From: Pseudomonas putida
GTDB lineage: Bacteria; Pseudomonadota; Gammaproteobacteria; Pseudomonadales; Pseudomonadaceae
Reading direction: 5' to 3'
NCBI RefSeq assembly: GCF_002741075.1
Contig: NZ_CP016634.1
Coordinates: 1,442,501 to 1,506,500 of the forward strand
DNA: 64,000 nucleotides
The notes under the pieces are model-generated. The model saw only the letters and a program-made list of their open reading frames with translations. It had not been told where the DNA came from and made no database searches. The first letter of the stretch is position 1. Every line of letters starts with the position of its first letter. This document shows, in pieces, positions 17,875 through 26,690 of the stretch. A program made the position numbers and the translations under genes.

Positions 17875-18759
17875 ATGAAAAAGATTCTGGGTGTCCACCG
17901 TAGCCCCCAAGGCCACTGGGTCGGGGATGGCTTCCCGGTCCGCAGCCTGTTCACCTATGACAACCTGGCCCGTCACATCAGCCCGTTCCTGCTGCTCGAC
18001 TATGCCGGCCCGCACGATTTCACCCCGACCACCGCGCGTCGCGGTGTCGGCCAGCATCCGCACCGGGGCTTCGAGACCGTGACCATTGTCTACCAGGGCG
18101 AGTTGGAGCACCGCGACTCCACCGGCGCCGGGGGCTTGATCGGCCCCGGTGACGTGCAGTGGATGACCGCTGCCAACGGCATCCTGCACGAGGAGTTCCA
18201 TTCGCCAGCCTTCGCCCGCAGTGGCGGCACCCTGGAAATGGTGCAGCTGTGGGTCAACCTCCCGGCGCGTGACAAGCGTGCTGCGGCGGGCTATCAGACG
18301 CTGCTGGCCAGTGACATCCCGGTGGTGAAGCTCGAAGGCGATGCGGGCACCCTGCGCGTGATTGCCGGTGACTACCAGGGTCACAAGGGCCCGGCGCAGA
18401 CCTTCACGCCCATGGATGTCTGGGACCTGCACCTTGCTGCTGGTACCAGCCTGCAACTGCCCATCGCCCAGGGGCGCAACGCTGCGTTGGTGGTCTTGCG
18501 CGGCAATGTGCGGGTCAATGGCGAGCGTGAGGCGGGGCCGGCCAGTCTGGTGCTGCTGGAGCGCGACGGTGAGCATGTGCAGGTGCAGGCAATGGAAGAC
18601 GTGAGTCTGTTGCTGCTCAGTGGCGAGCCTATCGACGAGCCCATCGTCGGCTATGGCCCGTTCGTGATGAACAGCCAGGCGCAGATCGCCGAGTCGTTCG
18701 AGGACTTCCAGGCCGGGCGATTCGGGCAGATGCTTGGGGCGCAAGGCCCTCGGCATTGA
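17875..18759 (+). CDS. Pirin-family bicupin protein
   Basis: The 294-residue protein carries the pirin metal-binding motif HPHRGFETVTIVYQGELEHRDS (split about 60-82) with further ligands in GILHEEFHS (about 101-110), then a second cupin domain with the family C-terminal pattern. Bacterial pirins bind Fe; some show quercetin 2,3-dioxygenase activity and others act as regulators. AGAGAGGAG precedes the ATG. A second pirin of the shorter YhhW type lies at 23.3 kb. The physiological role is not shown by the context. Confidence 0.92.
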   Translation: MKKILGVHRSPQGHWVGDGFPVRSLFTYDNLARHISPFLLLDYAGPHDFTPTTARRGVGQHPHRGFETVTIVYQGELEHRDSTGAGGLIGPGDVQWMTAANGILHEEFHSPAFARSGGTLEMVQLWVNLPARDKRAAAGYQTLLASDIPVVKLEGDAGTLRVIAGDYQGHKGPAQTFTPMDVWDLHLAAGTSLQLPIAQGRNAALVVLRGNVRVNGEREAGPASLVLLERDGEHVQVQAMEDVSLLLLSGEPIDEPIVGYGPFVMNSQAQIAESFEDFQAGRFGQMLGAQGPRH

Positions 18760-18767
18760 GGTGATGG

Positions 18768-18780
18768 GCCGCTGAGCGGC
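18768..18780. terminator. Small hairpin between pirin and DUF6555-like genes
   Basis: GCCGC-TGA-GCGGC is a five-base-pair stem in the 27 bp gap between two convergent genes. It has no T-run and is a weak call. Confidence 0.35.
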
Positions 18781-18786
18781 AGCCGT

Positions 18787-19014
18787 TCAACCGGTCTGCC
18801 GCCAGTGCACGTCACTGATCCCGTAGCGCTCGGCCACCGGCTTGCTGACTTTCTTGACCTTCTCGCGCCCGTAGCGTCCGATACGGGCCACTCCCGCATC
18901 GCAACTTGCCCAATGCCAGGCTTCGGCATTGTCCATCCGCTCGGCCCGGATCACGAACGACTTGTGTTGCCCGTGCAGGTCGTAGTCGATCACGAAGAGT
19001 TTGGCATCGATCAT
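18787..19014 (-). CDS. Small conserved protein (DUF6555-like)
   Basis: The 75-residue product starts MIDAKLFVIDYDLHGQHKSF and contains AWHWASCDAGVARIGRYGRE followed by a basic KVKKVSKP stretch. I recognise this as a short Pseudomonas-restricted family (DUF6555, from memory). It is predicted cytoplasmic, with no signal peptide or membrane segment. The start at 19014 is preceded by GGGATGGGG; an ATG 14 codons upstream is possible. The palindrome GTTTTAAAAC about 80 bp upstream may belong to its promoter. Function unknown. Confidence 0.65.
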   Translation of the reverse strand: MIDAKLFVIDYDLHGQHKSFVIRAERMDNAEAWHWASCDAGVARIGRYGREKVKKVSKPVAERYGISDVHWRQTG

Positions 19015-19336
19015 CGGTCCCCATCCCTTGCGCAGCAGCGCAGGCTGGCCATACATGAGGCCTATCCGTGGGAATCTGCCTAAGGGGTAAAAGTTTTAAA
19101 ACGATCGCGCTCGACTGACCAGCGGCAGGGCCATGACCGTCTGTCGCGAGCCTGCTCAATCGGATCGAACACCCCTGTCTGGCCGGGCTCTTCTTCTAAG
19201 GTGCTAGAGGGATTGTGCGGCATCATTGCGATAGCAAATGAGCTGCCGCTTGAACATGCGCAATATCAATTGGCACTGCGCCATTTCAGGGCGTACTCAC
19301 ACACAACAGGCCATCCAGTACAGAGAGGGTCGAACC

Positions 19337-19603
19337 ATGTCGCTGATAGGGGTTTCGCTATTGGAAATGCGCCAGCTGATCGAGCAGGCCTGTCTGCCCG
19401 ACTGCTGCGAGGTCAGTTGCCCGGACGGCGTCAGCCTGACCATTCGTCTGGGCAACGAGCAGGGGCTGGACGATTGCCTGACGGTCACCGGCATTGCGCT
19501 GGACAGCCTCAACAGTTGTCGAGACCTGCACGAACTGGTGAACCAATTGCGCAAGGAGCAGCGCCTGGGCCACTCGCACGGGGTGACCAAGGCCATGGCC
19601 TGA
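19337..19603 (+). CDS. DUF1652 domain protein
   Basis: This 88-residue cytoplasmic protein begins MSLIGVSLLEMRQLIEQACL and carries the DUF1652 pattern with a Cys-rich centre (LPDCCEVSCPDG) and an acidic GLDDCLTVTGI. The family is small, common in Pseudomonas and uncharacterised. GAGAGGG lies before the ATG; an in-frame ATG upstream adds 33 residues that do not look like the family. It is convergent with the Yip1 gene. Confidence 0.75.
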   Translation: MSLIGVSLLEMRQLIEQACLPDCCEVSCPDGVSLTIRLGNEQGLDDCLTVTGIALDSLNSCRDLHELVNQLRKEQRLGHSHGVTKAMA

Positions 19604-19621
19604 CGGGTTTTCGCGACCCGG

Positions 19622-20236
19622 TCAGCCAACGCTGGCCGGGCGCACGTATTCAGGCATCAATCCATTGGACCAGAACAGGATCATCGCCACCAGGATGGTC
19701 ACCAGCAACAGCAGTCCCACACCCCAGACACAGGTCGAGAACAGCATGGCCTGTTCCTTGCGAAGACGCAGGAACGTCTGCAAGCCGCCATAGAGCAACA
19801 CCGTGGCGTAGGCCGAGGCCGCCAGCAGGGCGACCACGGCCAACCAGCGCATCGGCACCAGTCCGACCACCCCCGCGACGAACCACGGCGTGGCGCAATA
19901 GGCGGCAAAGCCGATGCATTGGTTGAGGGTGGGCTGGGCGTCGAAGCCCCGTGACATCCAGCGGATCATCACCCCCATGAGCATCACGCCGACCACGGTC
20001 GTCGCATACAGCAGGCCGGCCAGCTGCGCAGCGCTGAGCATGCTCAAGCGCACCCGGTCTTCGCTGGCCAGGCTCCAGCCGAAGGTGGTAGTGCCGACGA
20101 ACAGGCACACGGCCGGGATCAGCGCCAGGGCCAGCAGGCGTGGCAGGTATTGTTGGGGATGGGCTTCCTCGGCGCGGCGGATGTCCAGCCAAGCGGCGCC
20201 GGGTTGGGTGAAGAGCTTGAGCAAAGGACTGTTCAT
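19622..20236 (-). CDS. Yip1-family inner membrane protein
   Basis: The 204-residue protein has about five hydrophobic helices. The N-terminus with LFTQPGAAWLDIRRAEE, then YLPRLLALALIPAVCLFVGTT, and the central CIGFAAYCATPWFVAGV match bacterial Yip1-domain proteins of the YohC type. The function in bacteria is unknown. AAGGGC/GGAG elements lie just upstream of the start, and no operon partner is evident. Confidence 0.82.
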   Translation of the reverse strand: MNSPLLKLFTQPGAAWLDIRRAEEAHPQQYLPRLLALALIPAVCLFVGTTTFGWSLASEDRVRLSMLSAAQLAGLLYATTVVGVMLMGVMIRWMSRGFDAQPTLNQCIGFAAYCATPWFVAGVVGLVPMRWLAVVALLAASAYATVLLYGGLQTFLRLRKEQAMLFSTCVWGVGLLLLVTILVAMILFWSNGLMPEYVRPASVG

Positions 20237-20324
20237 GGCGTTCTCCTCAAGGGCAAGCGTGTCCTCTTTTTATGGAGAAGCCCGAGCGTCTAGGGTTCAG
20301 GTTATCTGGGGGCCGTTGATCGCT

Positions 20325-20612
20325 TCATTGCAGTTCTAGCACCAGGTTCATGCCCCCGTCGCCGCATTTGGCATGGTCTCGCACCACGCCGTGGTAGCTG
20401 CGCCCATCCCAGACGAAGGCCACGCTGTGGGCGCGGTCGAGTTTCTCCGGCAGGGGTGGGTCGATGTGCAGCCGCAAGGCCGGGCTGCCTTGCAGGTTGA
20501 GGGCGGCAAGCTGGACCTGGCATTCCACACGCTGGGCCACTGGGCCGAACAGCGTATCGCGGACGAAGTCCAGCTCCAGGCAGGCGCAGGGAGCGCGGTA
20601 GAAAGGCTTCAT
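20325..20612 (-). CDS. Hypothetical small protein
   Basis: The 95-residue product begins MKPFYRAPCACLELDFVRD and ends AKCGDGGMNLVLELQ. I do not recognise a family. It has no signal peptide or membrane segment and reads as an alternating beta-strand protein, with four cysteines (three near the termini). The ATG at 20612 is used; a GTG three codons upstream is also possible. Codon use fits the neighbours, which supports a real gene. Confidence 0.6.
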   Translation of the reverse strand: MKPFYRAPCACLELDFVRDTLFGPVAQRVECQVQLAALNLQGSPALRLHIDPPLPEKLDRAHSVAFVWDGRSYHGVVRDHAKCGDGGMNLVLELQ

Positions 20613-20831
20613 GGCTGGCACAGCTGAATGGGAGACATGGCGGGCTCCTGGGAAGGTTCGCAGAGGTATCTCTCATTCGAAACCTATCCGGGGGTGTCGT
20701 TCAAATTATTTCTATTTCATTCAGCGTTAATGTTGGCGCTGCCAGGGCGGGCCCAACCCGGCAGGCGTGTGGTGTCCTTTGCGCTGGTGGGGCCGGGGCC
20801 CGCGATGGGCCGCAACGCGGCCCCTGGGCCT

Positions 20832-21314
20832 TCAGACCTGTGCAGCAAATTGAGCCAAGCGCTCGCCATCGAGCCGATAGCGGACCCATTCGTCCTGCGG
20901 TTCGGCACCGAGGGATCGATAGAAGCCAACAGCCGGCTCGTTCCAGTCCAGTACGCTCCATTCCAGGCGCCCGCAGCCGTTGGCGACCGCTTCCTGGGCA
21001 ATGTGCCGCAGCAACTGACGCCCAGCGCCGTCACCGCGTTGTTCGGGGGTGATGTACAGGTCTTCCAGGTAGATGCCATTGCGCCCAAGCCAGGTGGAGT
21101 AACTGTAGAAGTACACCGCAAAGCCAATGGCCACACCGTCGCGCTCACAGATCAGGCTGTGGACGGTGCTGCCCTCATCGAACAGGCTGTGTTCGATGTC
21201 GGCGACGCTGGCCACGACTTCATGTCGGGCGCGTTCGTAATCGGCAAGCTCGGTGATGAAGGCCAGGATCTGCGCAGCATCGGCGCGCACGGCAGGACGA
21301 ATGATCAGGCTCAT
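20832..21314 (-). CDS. GNAT-family N-acetyltransferase (diamine/SAT-like)
   Basis: The 160-residue enzyme has the GNAT acetyl-CoA pattern: YLEDLYITPEQRGDGAGRQL (motif A, with the R/Q-x-x-G-x-G/A core, near 83-102), then WSVLDWNEPAVGFYRSLGA (motif B). The opening IRPAVRADAAQILAFITELADYE and the WLGRNGIYLEDLY region resemble spermidine/diamine and thialysine acetyltransferases. AAGGATG precedes the ATG at 21314. Acceptor specificity is inferred from resemblance only. Confidence 0.88.
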   Translation of the reverse strand: MSLIIRPAVRADAAQILAFITELADYERARHEVVASVADIEHSLFDEGSTVHSLICERDGVAIGFAVYFYSYSTWLGRNGIYLEDLYITPEQRGDGAGRQLLRHIAQEAVANGCGRLEWSVLDWNEPAVGFYRSLGAEPQDEWVRYRLDGERLAQFAAQV

Positions 21315-21460
21315 GGGCAAGACATCCTTGAGGGGGTAGGGTAGGCGGACGAGAGCGATACAGTCATGTGTATCGGTGCAATTTCACTTAACTGTACGGG
21401 TTGCGAAGAACAGCGCTCCGCTAGTGTGACAACACAACAACCCTTTGTGGAAGCCTTGCC

Positions 21461-22081
21461 ATGCTCGGATCTGTCGATCTGCTCACCGCCTTCGTGCTCT
21501 TTGCCTTCGTTTCATCGATCACGCCGGGACCGAACAACACCATGCTACTGGCGTCGGGCGTGAACTTCGGTGTGCGCCGCTCGATCCCCCATGCGTTGGG
21601 TATCAGCATCGGCTTCATGGTGATGGTGCTGGCCGTGGGCTTTGGCCTGGGCCAGTTGTTCACGGCCTGGCCGCCGCTGTACAGCATCCTGCGTTACACA
21701 GGCGCCGCCTATTTGTTGTACCTGGCCTGGAAGATCGCCACCTCCGGGCCGATCTCCAGCGATGCCAGCCACACCCGCAAGCCCTTGGGCTTCTGGGGGG
21801 CAGCCGCGTTCCAATGGGTCAATCCCAAGGCCTGGGTGATGGCAGTGGGCGCGATCACCACCTATACGCCGGCCCAAGGCTATGTGCTCAATGTGATCGT
21901 CATCGCCGCCTTGTTCGCGTTGGTCAACCTGCCCAGTGTCGGGATCTGGGTGATGTTCGGCAGTGCCTTGCGCAACTTCCTGCAGAACCCGCGCTGGCTG
22001 ATGCTGTTCAATGTCCTGATGGCCCTGTTGCTGGTGATTTCGCTGTACCCGCTGCTGTTTGTAGAATCGGCGTTTTCCTGA
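21461..22081 (+). CDS. LysE/RhtB-family amino-acid exporter
   Basis: The 206-residue protein has about six helices and the RhtB/LysE signature ITPGPNNTMLLASG near residue 25 and QWVNPKAWVMAVGA near 122-135. The family exports amino acids and their analogues by proton antiport. It stands upstream of a hydrolase gene with a 21 bp gap, on the same strand, so they may be co-transcribed. The substrate is unknown. Confidence 0.92.
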   Translation: MLGSVDLLTAFVLFAFVSSITPGPNNTMLLASGVNFGVRRSIPHALGISIGFMVMVLAVGFGLGQLFTAWPPLYSILRYTGAAYLLYLAWKIATSGPISSDASHTRKPLGFWGAAAFQWVNPKAWVMAVGAITTYTPAQGYVLNVIVIAALFALVNLPSVGIWVMFGSALRNFLQNPRWLMLFNVLMALLLVISLYPLLFVESAFS

Positions 22082-22102
22082 ACCGTTGAGTACAAAAGGC
22101 CG

Positions 22103-22978
22103 ATGCAGTTGATTCCCTGGTCCCACGAAAGCTCCGAAGGTTTCACCTTGCGTGGCTGGCACTCGCCCGCCAGCGGGCGGCCCTTGCTGCACTTTTTGCA
22201 CGGCAACGGTTTCTGCAGCCTGGCCTACCAGCCCTTGCTGATGCACCTGGGGGAACACTTCGACCTGTGGCTGAGCGATGTCCAGGGGCATGGCGACAGT
22301 GACCATGGCGGGGTCTTCCGTGGATGGAATCGCAGCGCCGCGCTGGCGGTGGAGGCGTTCGAGGCCGGCCGTGGCGAGTTCGGCGACGTGCCCCGCTTTG
22401 CGGTGGGGCACAGCTTTGGCGGGGTGCTGACCGGGCTGGTCCTGGCCCGCGAGCCGCACCTGTTCCAGCGCGCTGTGCTGCTCGACCCGGTGCTGTTCAG
22501 TCGGCGCATGATCGGCATGATGGGCGCCGCCGCGCTGGTCGGATTGCACCGTCGTCATGCTTTGGCACGCAAGGCTGCGACCCGCCGCAGCCACTGGCCG
22601 GATCGGGAAGCGGCGCTGGTCTCGCTCAAAGGGCGGGGCATTTTCAAGGGCTGGGCCGATGCGTCGCTGCACGCCTACGTGGAACATGCCATCGGTGAGT
22701 GCGGCGAGGGGGTGGTGCTCAAATGCAGGCCCAGCCGTGAGGTGGAAATCTTCAGTTCGTTCCCTGCGCGGATGTGGACTCAAATGGCGCGCATCCAGAC
22801 CCCCACCCGCATCCTCTATGGCGAACATACCTATCCCTTCGTGCCCCATTCGGTGCAGCGTCTGGCGGCATTGAACCACCAAGTGACTGCCCTGCAGGTG
22901 CCGGGTGGCCACTGCTTCATGCAGGAAGACCCCGCATCTGCGGCCGAGCAGGTTGTGGGTTTTCTGCAGGCGCACTGA
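22103..22978 (+). CDS. Alpha/beta hydrolase
   Basis: This 291-residue protein has the alpha/beta hydrolase fold: oxyanion-region LHFLHGNGFCSLAYQPLL, nucleophile elbow AVGHSFGGVLTGLVL (Ser near 98), a cap region (about 140-200) and the late histidine in VPGGHCFMQEDP (about 273). It is a soluble, probably ester-cleaving enzyme. It follows the LysE exporter closely. The substrate cannot be inferred. Confidence 0.9.
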   Translation: MQLIPWSHESSEGFTLRGWHSPASGRPLLHFLHGNGFCSLAYQPLLMHLGEHFDLWLSDVQGHGDSDHGGVFRGWNRSAALAVEAFEAGRGEFGDVPRFAVGHSFGGVLTGLVLAREPHLFQRAVLLDPVLFSRRMIGMMGAAALVGLHRRHALARKAATRRSHWPDREAALVSLKGRGIFKGWADASLHAYVEHAIGECGEGVVLKCRPSREVEIFSSFPARMWTQMARIQTPTRILYGEHTYPFVPHSVQRLAALNHQVTALQVPGGHCFMQEDPASAAEQVVGFLQAH

Positions 22979-23084
22979 GTGTTTCGCGGGTACGTCCGCT
23001 TCGAAGCGATGAGCAGGGCAAGGGTGTGCATTTCGCGACGATCCTCTACCGAATCGTATTGCCAGTAATGGCCTTGCATGTCCC

Positions 23085-23345
23085 TTGACGCGCAGTTTGC
23101 AGCGGGAAACGGGTTTGAGCGTGTTTCAGTGGCTGCGGCGCATGCACCCGTTGGCCAGTCTCGATGCGCTGGCGGCGGGGCAGTCGGTGCTGGAGGTCGC
23201 GCTGGACCTGGGTTATGAAAGCCCCAGCGCGTTCAGCGCGATGTTCCGCCGAACGCTTGGGGTTTCACCGTCGGCCTATTTCGGGCGAGGGCGGGTAGTC
23301 AGGCGACATCCACCAGGACGATTTCGCTGTCTTCGATCGCAGTGA
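23085..23345 (+). pseudogene. Remnant of an AraC-family regulator (C-terminal DNA-binding part only)
   Basis: The frame reads TRSLQRETGLSVFQWLRRMH then LDLGYESPSAFSAMFRRTLG, which is the second half of an AraC/XylS DNA-binding domain. The first helix-turn-helix and any effector domain are missing: upstream in the same frame there is no matching sequence, and no ribosome site precedes the TTG. The 3' end runs 47 bp into the convergent pirin gene. I judge it a decayed, 5'-deleted gene whose original target may have been the pirin. Confidence 0.7.
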
Positions 23346-23997
23346 CCCGCAACACTTCCTCCTGCTCGATGGCCACGCCATCGCGTGCCTTGGCCTTGAG
23401 CCCATTGACCTCGACCAGCCCCTTGGCCGGCACCAGGTAACCCCTGCGTCCGGCGTCGAAGCGGTATTCGGCGGTCTCACCGGCACGCAAGGTGGCGGCC
23501 ACCAGGCGGGCGTCGGTGCGGATGCGCAGGCTGTCCTCATCGCCGTCCCGGCCACTGGCCAGGGTCACGAAGCCTTCGTCGCGCTCGCCTTTGGGGAAGG
23601 GCCGGGTGCCCCAGGACGGCGCTTCGCCAACCCGCTCCGGCATGATCCAGATCTGGAAGATCCGGGTGTCGACCTTTTCCAGGTTGTATTCGCTGTGCAC
23701 GATCCCGGTGCCTGCGCTCATCACCTGAACATCCCCAGCCTCGGTACGGCCTTTGTTGCCCAGGCTGTCCTGGTGGGTGATGGCGCCTTCGCGGACATAG
23801 GTGATGATTTCCATGTCGCGGTGCGGGTGAGGCGGGAAGCCGCTGCCCGCCGCGATCAGGTCGTCGTTCCACACGCGCAGGTTGCCCCAGCTCATGCGCG
23901 CCGGGTCGTAGTACTCGGCGAACGAGAAGTGATGATGGGCATCGAGCCAGCCGTGGTTGGCGTGGCCGAGGCTTTCGAACGGTCGCAGTTGCAGCAT
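23299..23997 (-). CDS. Pirin-family protein (YhhW-like)
   Basis: The 232-residue bicupin has the motif HPHRDMEIITYVREGAITHQ (about 58-77) and the further ligand region GTGIVHSEYN (about 97-106). E. coli YhhW, with the same layout, binds metal and has quercetinase activity in vitro. The ATG at 23997 is chosen because AAGGAG lies seven bases upstream. It overlaps the AraC remnant tail to tail. The role in this organism is unknown. Confidence 0.9.
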   Translation of the reverse strand: MLQLRPFESLGHANHGWLDAHHHFSFAEYYDPARMSWGNLRVWNDDLIAAGSGFPPHPHRDMEIITYVREGAITHQDSLGNKGRTEAGDVQVMSAGTGIVHSEYNLEKVDTRIFQIWIMPERVGEAPSWGTRPFPKGERDEGFVTLASGRDGDEDSLRIRTDARLVAATLRAGETAEYRFDAGRRGYLVPAKGLVEVNGLKAKARDGVAIEQEEVLRVTAIEDSEIVLVDVA

Positions 23998-24218
23998 GGT
24001 CGTGCTCCTTGAAGGGGTGGAATGGGGCCATGATGCGCCAAACAAAGATCGAAAATAAGCGTAAATATCGGCTTGTTGTTATCTGATTTATCGATGCTTT
24101 ATGAGTGCGTAACTACATGCGATTCATCGCCTAATACCCTGATCTGCAAGCATTCGCTGGCGATTTTTAACAGATGGGGTGAACATGGCCCGCTGATTCG
24201 ATCTTCAACGGAGTGACT

Positions 24219-26690
24219 GTGTCCCACGAGCATTTCCCGGCTGCGGCCGAGCTGACGCCACCCGCCCAACTGCCTTGGTTCCGCCGCCTGTTCGCCCGCC
24301 TGTTGGGGCGAGGGCTGACCCGCTTGCAGGCACAGCATCGTGACTCCTGGTTCCTGGGTCATGCCACTGGCCAGCGCAGCGGCCACGCAGATGGCCTGCG
24401 TGAAGGCTATGAACGCGGCCGGGTGGAAGGCTACGAGGCAGGGCGCCAGGTATTGGTGATCCGTGACCTGCGCCCCGATACGGCGGCCGCCCCGGGCCAG
24501 GATGCCAACCTGTTCGATGACTGGCGCCTGCCCTTGACCGCCGAGCTGAAAAAGCGCTTCAAGGCTGATGTAGCCCAGCGCCTGCCGGCCTCGGCCCAGC
24601 CCAGCGCCGCCCAGTGGAAGCTGATCTTCAGCGAGACGCCGTCCACCTGCGTGGTGGCCGGTGCCGGCGCCGGCAAGTCCACCTCCCTGGTGCTGCGTAT
24701 CCTGTTGCTGCGCCACTATTTGGGCTATGAGCTGGACGCCATGACCGTGGTGACTTTCACCCGCGAGTCGCGCAAGGACTTCATCAAGCGCCTGGTACAG
24801 GTCTTCGCCCTGTGGCAACTCGACCTGCAGCCAGCCCAAGCCCGCGAGCTGGTGCGCACCTTCCATTCCCGCATCCTGCCGTTGGTGCGCAGCCTGCCCG
24901 GTTTCGGCCAGCTCAGGGCGTTCGAAACCCTGGGCCAGGAGCTGCCCGCAGGCGGTGAGGCCAATGCCGAGGGCAACCCCTTCGACCTGCGCCTGAACGA
25001 TGCTCAGCGTCAGCAGCTCAACCTTTGCTACCGCGACCTGCTGCAAGCCAGCCCCCGCTTCGTCGAGTTGATCGGTGCCCTGCGCCGCGAGGCGTTGCAG
25101 CTCAAACCCCTGGATCCTGACCATCCCGACGTGCAAAAGCGCGTGCAGGTGACCCAATTGGCCGCCCAGCGTGACGAAGAACTGTGCGACGTGATCGAGG
25201 ACCTGTGGTTCGCTGCGGGCGCCTGGCCGATCAAGGGCATCGAGCCCTGCCGCGACACGGTGCAGATCCGCGGCAGCCGTTTCCATGTCCATGGCCGCCT
25301 GGAAGGGCTCGATGCCTGGGTGGTGCTTGGTTTCGACCTGTCCGAAAGTGCCCAGTACCAACGCCCTGGCGCCAAGCTTGGGGTGCGGGCGGAGTGGGCT
25401 GTAAAGCGAACGTTGTTTCAAGCTTTCTGCGATAAGCCATTGATATGGCTTGATAATTACTCTTCGGCGAAGCGCCTGGCAGCCTCCTTGGCCGGTGACG
25501 CGGTGGCCGGTCCGGGCTTTGAATACAAGGTCAAGGGCGAGCTGGCGCCGGCGCCGCTTCTGGATGCGTTCGTCGGCGCTGCCAGTTTCATCGAGAACCT
25601 GGGGCTGGAGGTGAACACGGCGGTGGCCGGCATGAGCTTCCCGCCCGATGACAGCGACGCGGCGTTCTTCGAGGCGCTGGCGTTGTTCTGGAAGGCCTTG
25701 GAGGCGCATCTGTTGGCCCAGTCGCCGCCAGTGATGACCTATAACCGCATGTTCGCCCTGTTCGGCGAGAACAACCCGGAGAACCTGCGTCTGTTGCCCG
25801 ACCCGCTGCTGCGCCCGCTGGCGCACCTGATGATCGATGAGTTCCAGGATGTCTCGCCGCAGATCGTCAGCTGGCTGCGGGCGAGCCTGGCCGAGATCCG
25901 CCGGCGCGGCCCGGCCATGCATGTAGGGCGTAACGCCGCCCACAGCTCGCTGATGTGCGTGGGCGACGATTGGCAGTCGATCTACGGCTGGCGGGGCAGC
26001 TCGCCGAAGTACTTCATGGAGTTCACCAAGGCGTTCCCGTCGCCGGCCAACACCCGGGTAATGCTGGTGGAGAACTACCGCAGCCAGCAGCACATCATCG
26101 ATGCCGCCGAGCACCTGGTCAAAGGCGCACCGGCCATCACCGGCAAGAAGGCCAGGGCCAGTGGCCTGGCGGCTGAGCTGCCGTTGTCGCCGGTCAAGGT
26201 CTTCGATCGCGACGAGGCGGCCCTGGCCGAGACCCTGATGGAGCACTATCAGCGCGGCGAAACGGTGATGATTCTGTTTCGAAAAAGCTCTGATAAGTCA
26301 TTGATAGAGCAGCATTTATCGTCCGTATATAAAGCGGATTCGAGTTTGCCGCCCGACCAGCGCCGGCTGCGTCAACTGACCTACCACAGCGCCAAGGGGT
26401 TGCAGGCCGATGCGGTGTTCATGCTCGGCGATTGCCAGTACCTGACCAGCTCGCCGTACAAGAACCAGGCTTATCGCATGGCGGGCCTCGGGCGTGCCGG
26501 TGACGCCCAGCCGTTCGACACGGCGCAGAAGGAAGAGGTGCAGCGCCTGGCCTATGTCGCGGTGACCCGCGCGGTCAGGCACTGCTATTGGCACGTGGAG
26601 GCCGCCAACGGTGAGTCGGCGGGTGCGCCTCGCGCGTCCGGCCAGGTGGCTGGCCGGCACGCGTTCTTCGAAGACCTACGCGGTCAGTGA
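24219..26690 (+). CDS. UvrD-like DNA helicase (HelD/helicase IV-type)
   Basis: The 823-residue superfamily 1A helicase has Walker A VVAGAGAGKSTSL (Lys153), motif II DEFQD (540-544), motif III GDDWQSIYGWRG, motif IV VENYRSQ, motif V LTYHSAKGLQADAVF and motif VI YVAVTRA. About 390 residues separate Walker A from DEFQD, longer than in UvrD. The GTG at 24219 has GGAG upstream; an in-frame GTG two codons earlier is possible. Two short AT-rich islands break its GC-rich codon use. Its 3' end overlaps the convergent toxin-like gene by 7 bp. It probably serves in DNA repair or recombination, or possibly defence. Confidence 0.88.
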   Translation: MSHEHFPAAAELTPPAQLPWFRRLFARLLGRGLTRLQAQHRDSWFLGHATGQRSGHADGLREGYERGRVEGYEAGRQVLVIRDLRPDTAAAPGQDANLFDDWRLPLTAELKKRFKADVAQRLPASAQPSAAQWKLIFSETPSTCVVAGAGAGKSTSLVLRILLLRHYLGYELDAMTVVTFTRESRKDFIKRLVQVFALWQLDLQPAQARELVRTFHSRILPLVRSLPGFGQLRAFETLGQELPAGGEANAEGNPFDLRLNDAQRQQLNLCYRDLLQASPRFVELIGALRREALQLKPLDPDHPDVQKRVQVTQLAAQRDEELCDVIEDLWFAAGAWPIKGIEPCRDTVQIRGSRFHVHGRLEGLDAWVVLGFDLSESAQYQRPGAKLGVRAEWAVKRTLFQAFCDKPLIWLDNYSSAKRLAASLAGDAVAGPGFEYKVKGELAPAPLLDAFVGAASFIENLGLEVNTAVAGMSFPPDDSDAAFFEALALFWKALEAHLLAQSPPVMTYNRMFALFGENNPENLRLLPDPLLRPLAHLMIDEFQDVSPQIVSWLRASLAEIRRRGPAMHVGRNAAHSSLMCVGDDWQSIYGWRGSSPKYFMEFTKAFPSPANTRVMLVENYRSQQHIIDAAEHLVKGAPAITGKKARASGLAAELPLSPVKVFDRDEAALAETLMEHYQRGETVMILFRKSSDKSLIEQHLSSVYKADSSLPPDQRRLRQLTYHSAKGLQADAVFMLGDCQYLTSSPYKNQAYRMAGLGRAGDAQPFDTAQKEEVQRLAYVAVTRAVRHCYWHVEAANGESAGAPRASGQVAGRHAFFEDLRGQ

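Noticed and set aside
20628..20831. Gene in the gap before the GNAT
   Set aside because: Only short overlapping frames without supporting signals; I see nothing in it.
24099..26246. Long minus-strand frame opposite the helicase
   Set aside because: It is a by-product of GC-rich third positions in the real gene; its translation is low-complexity His/Gln/Arg-rich.
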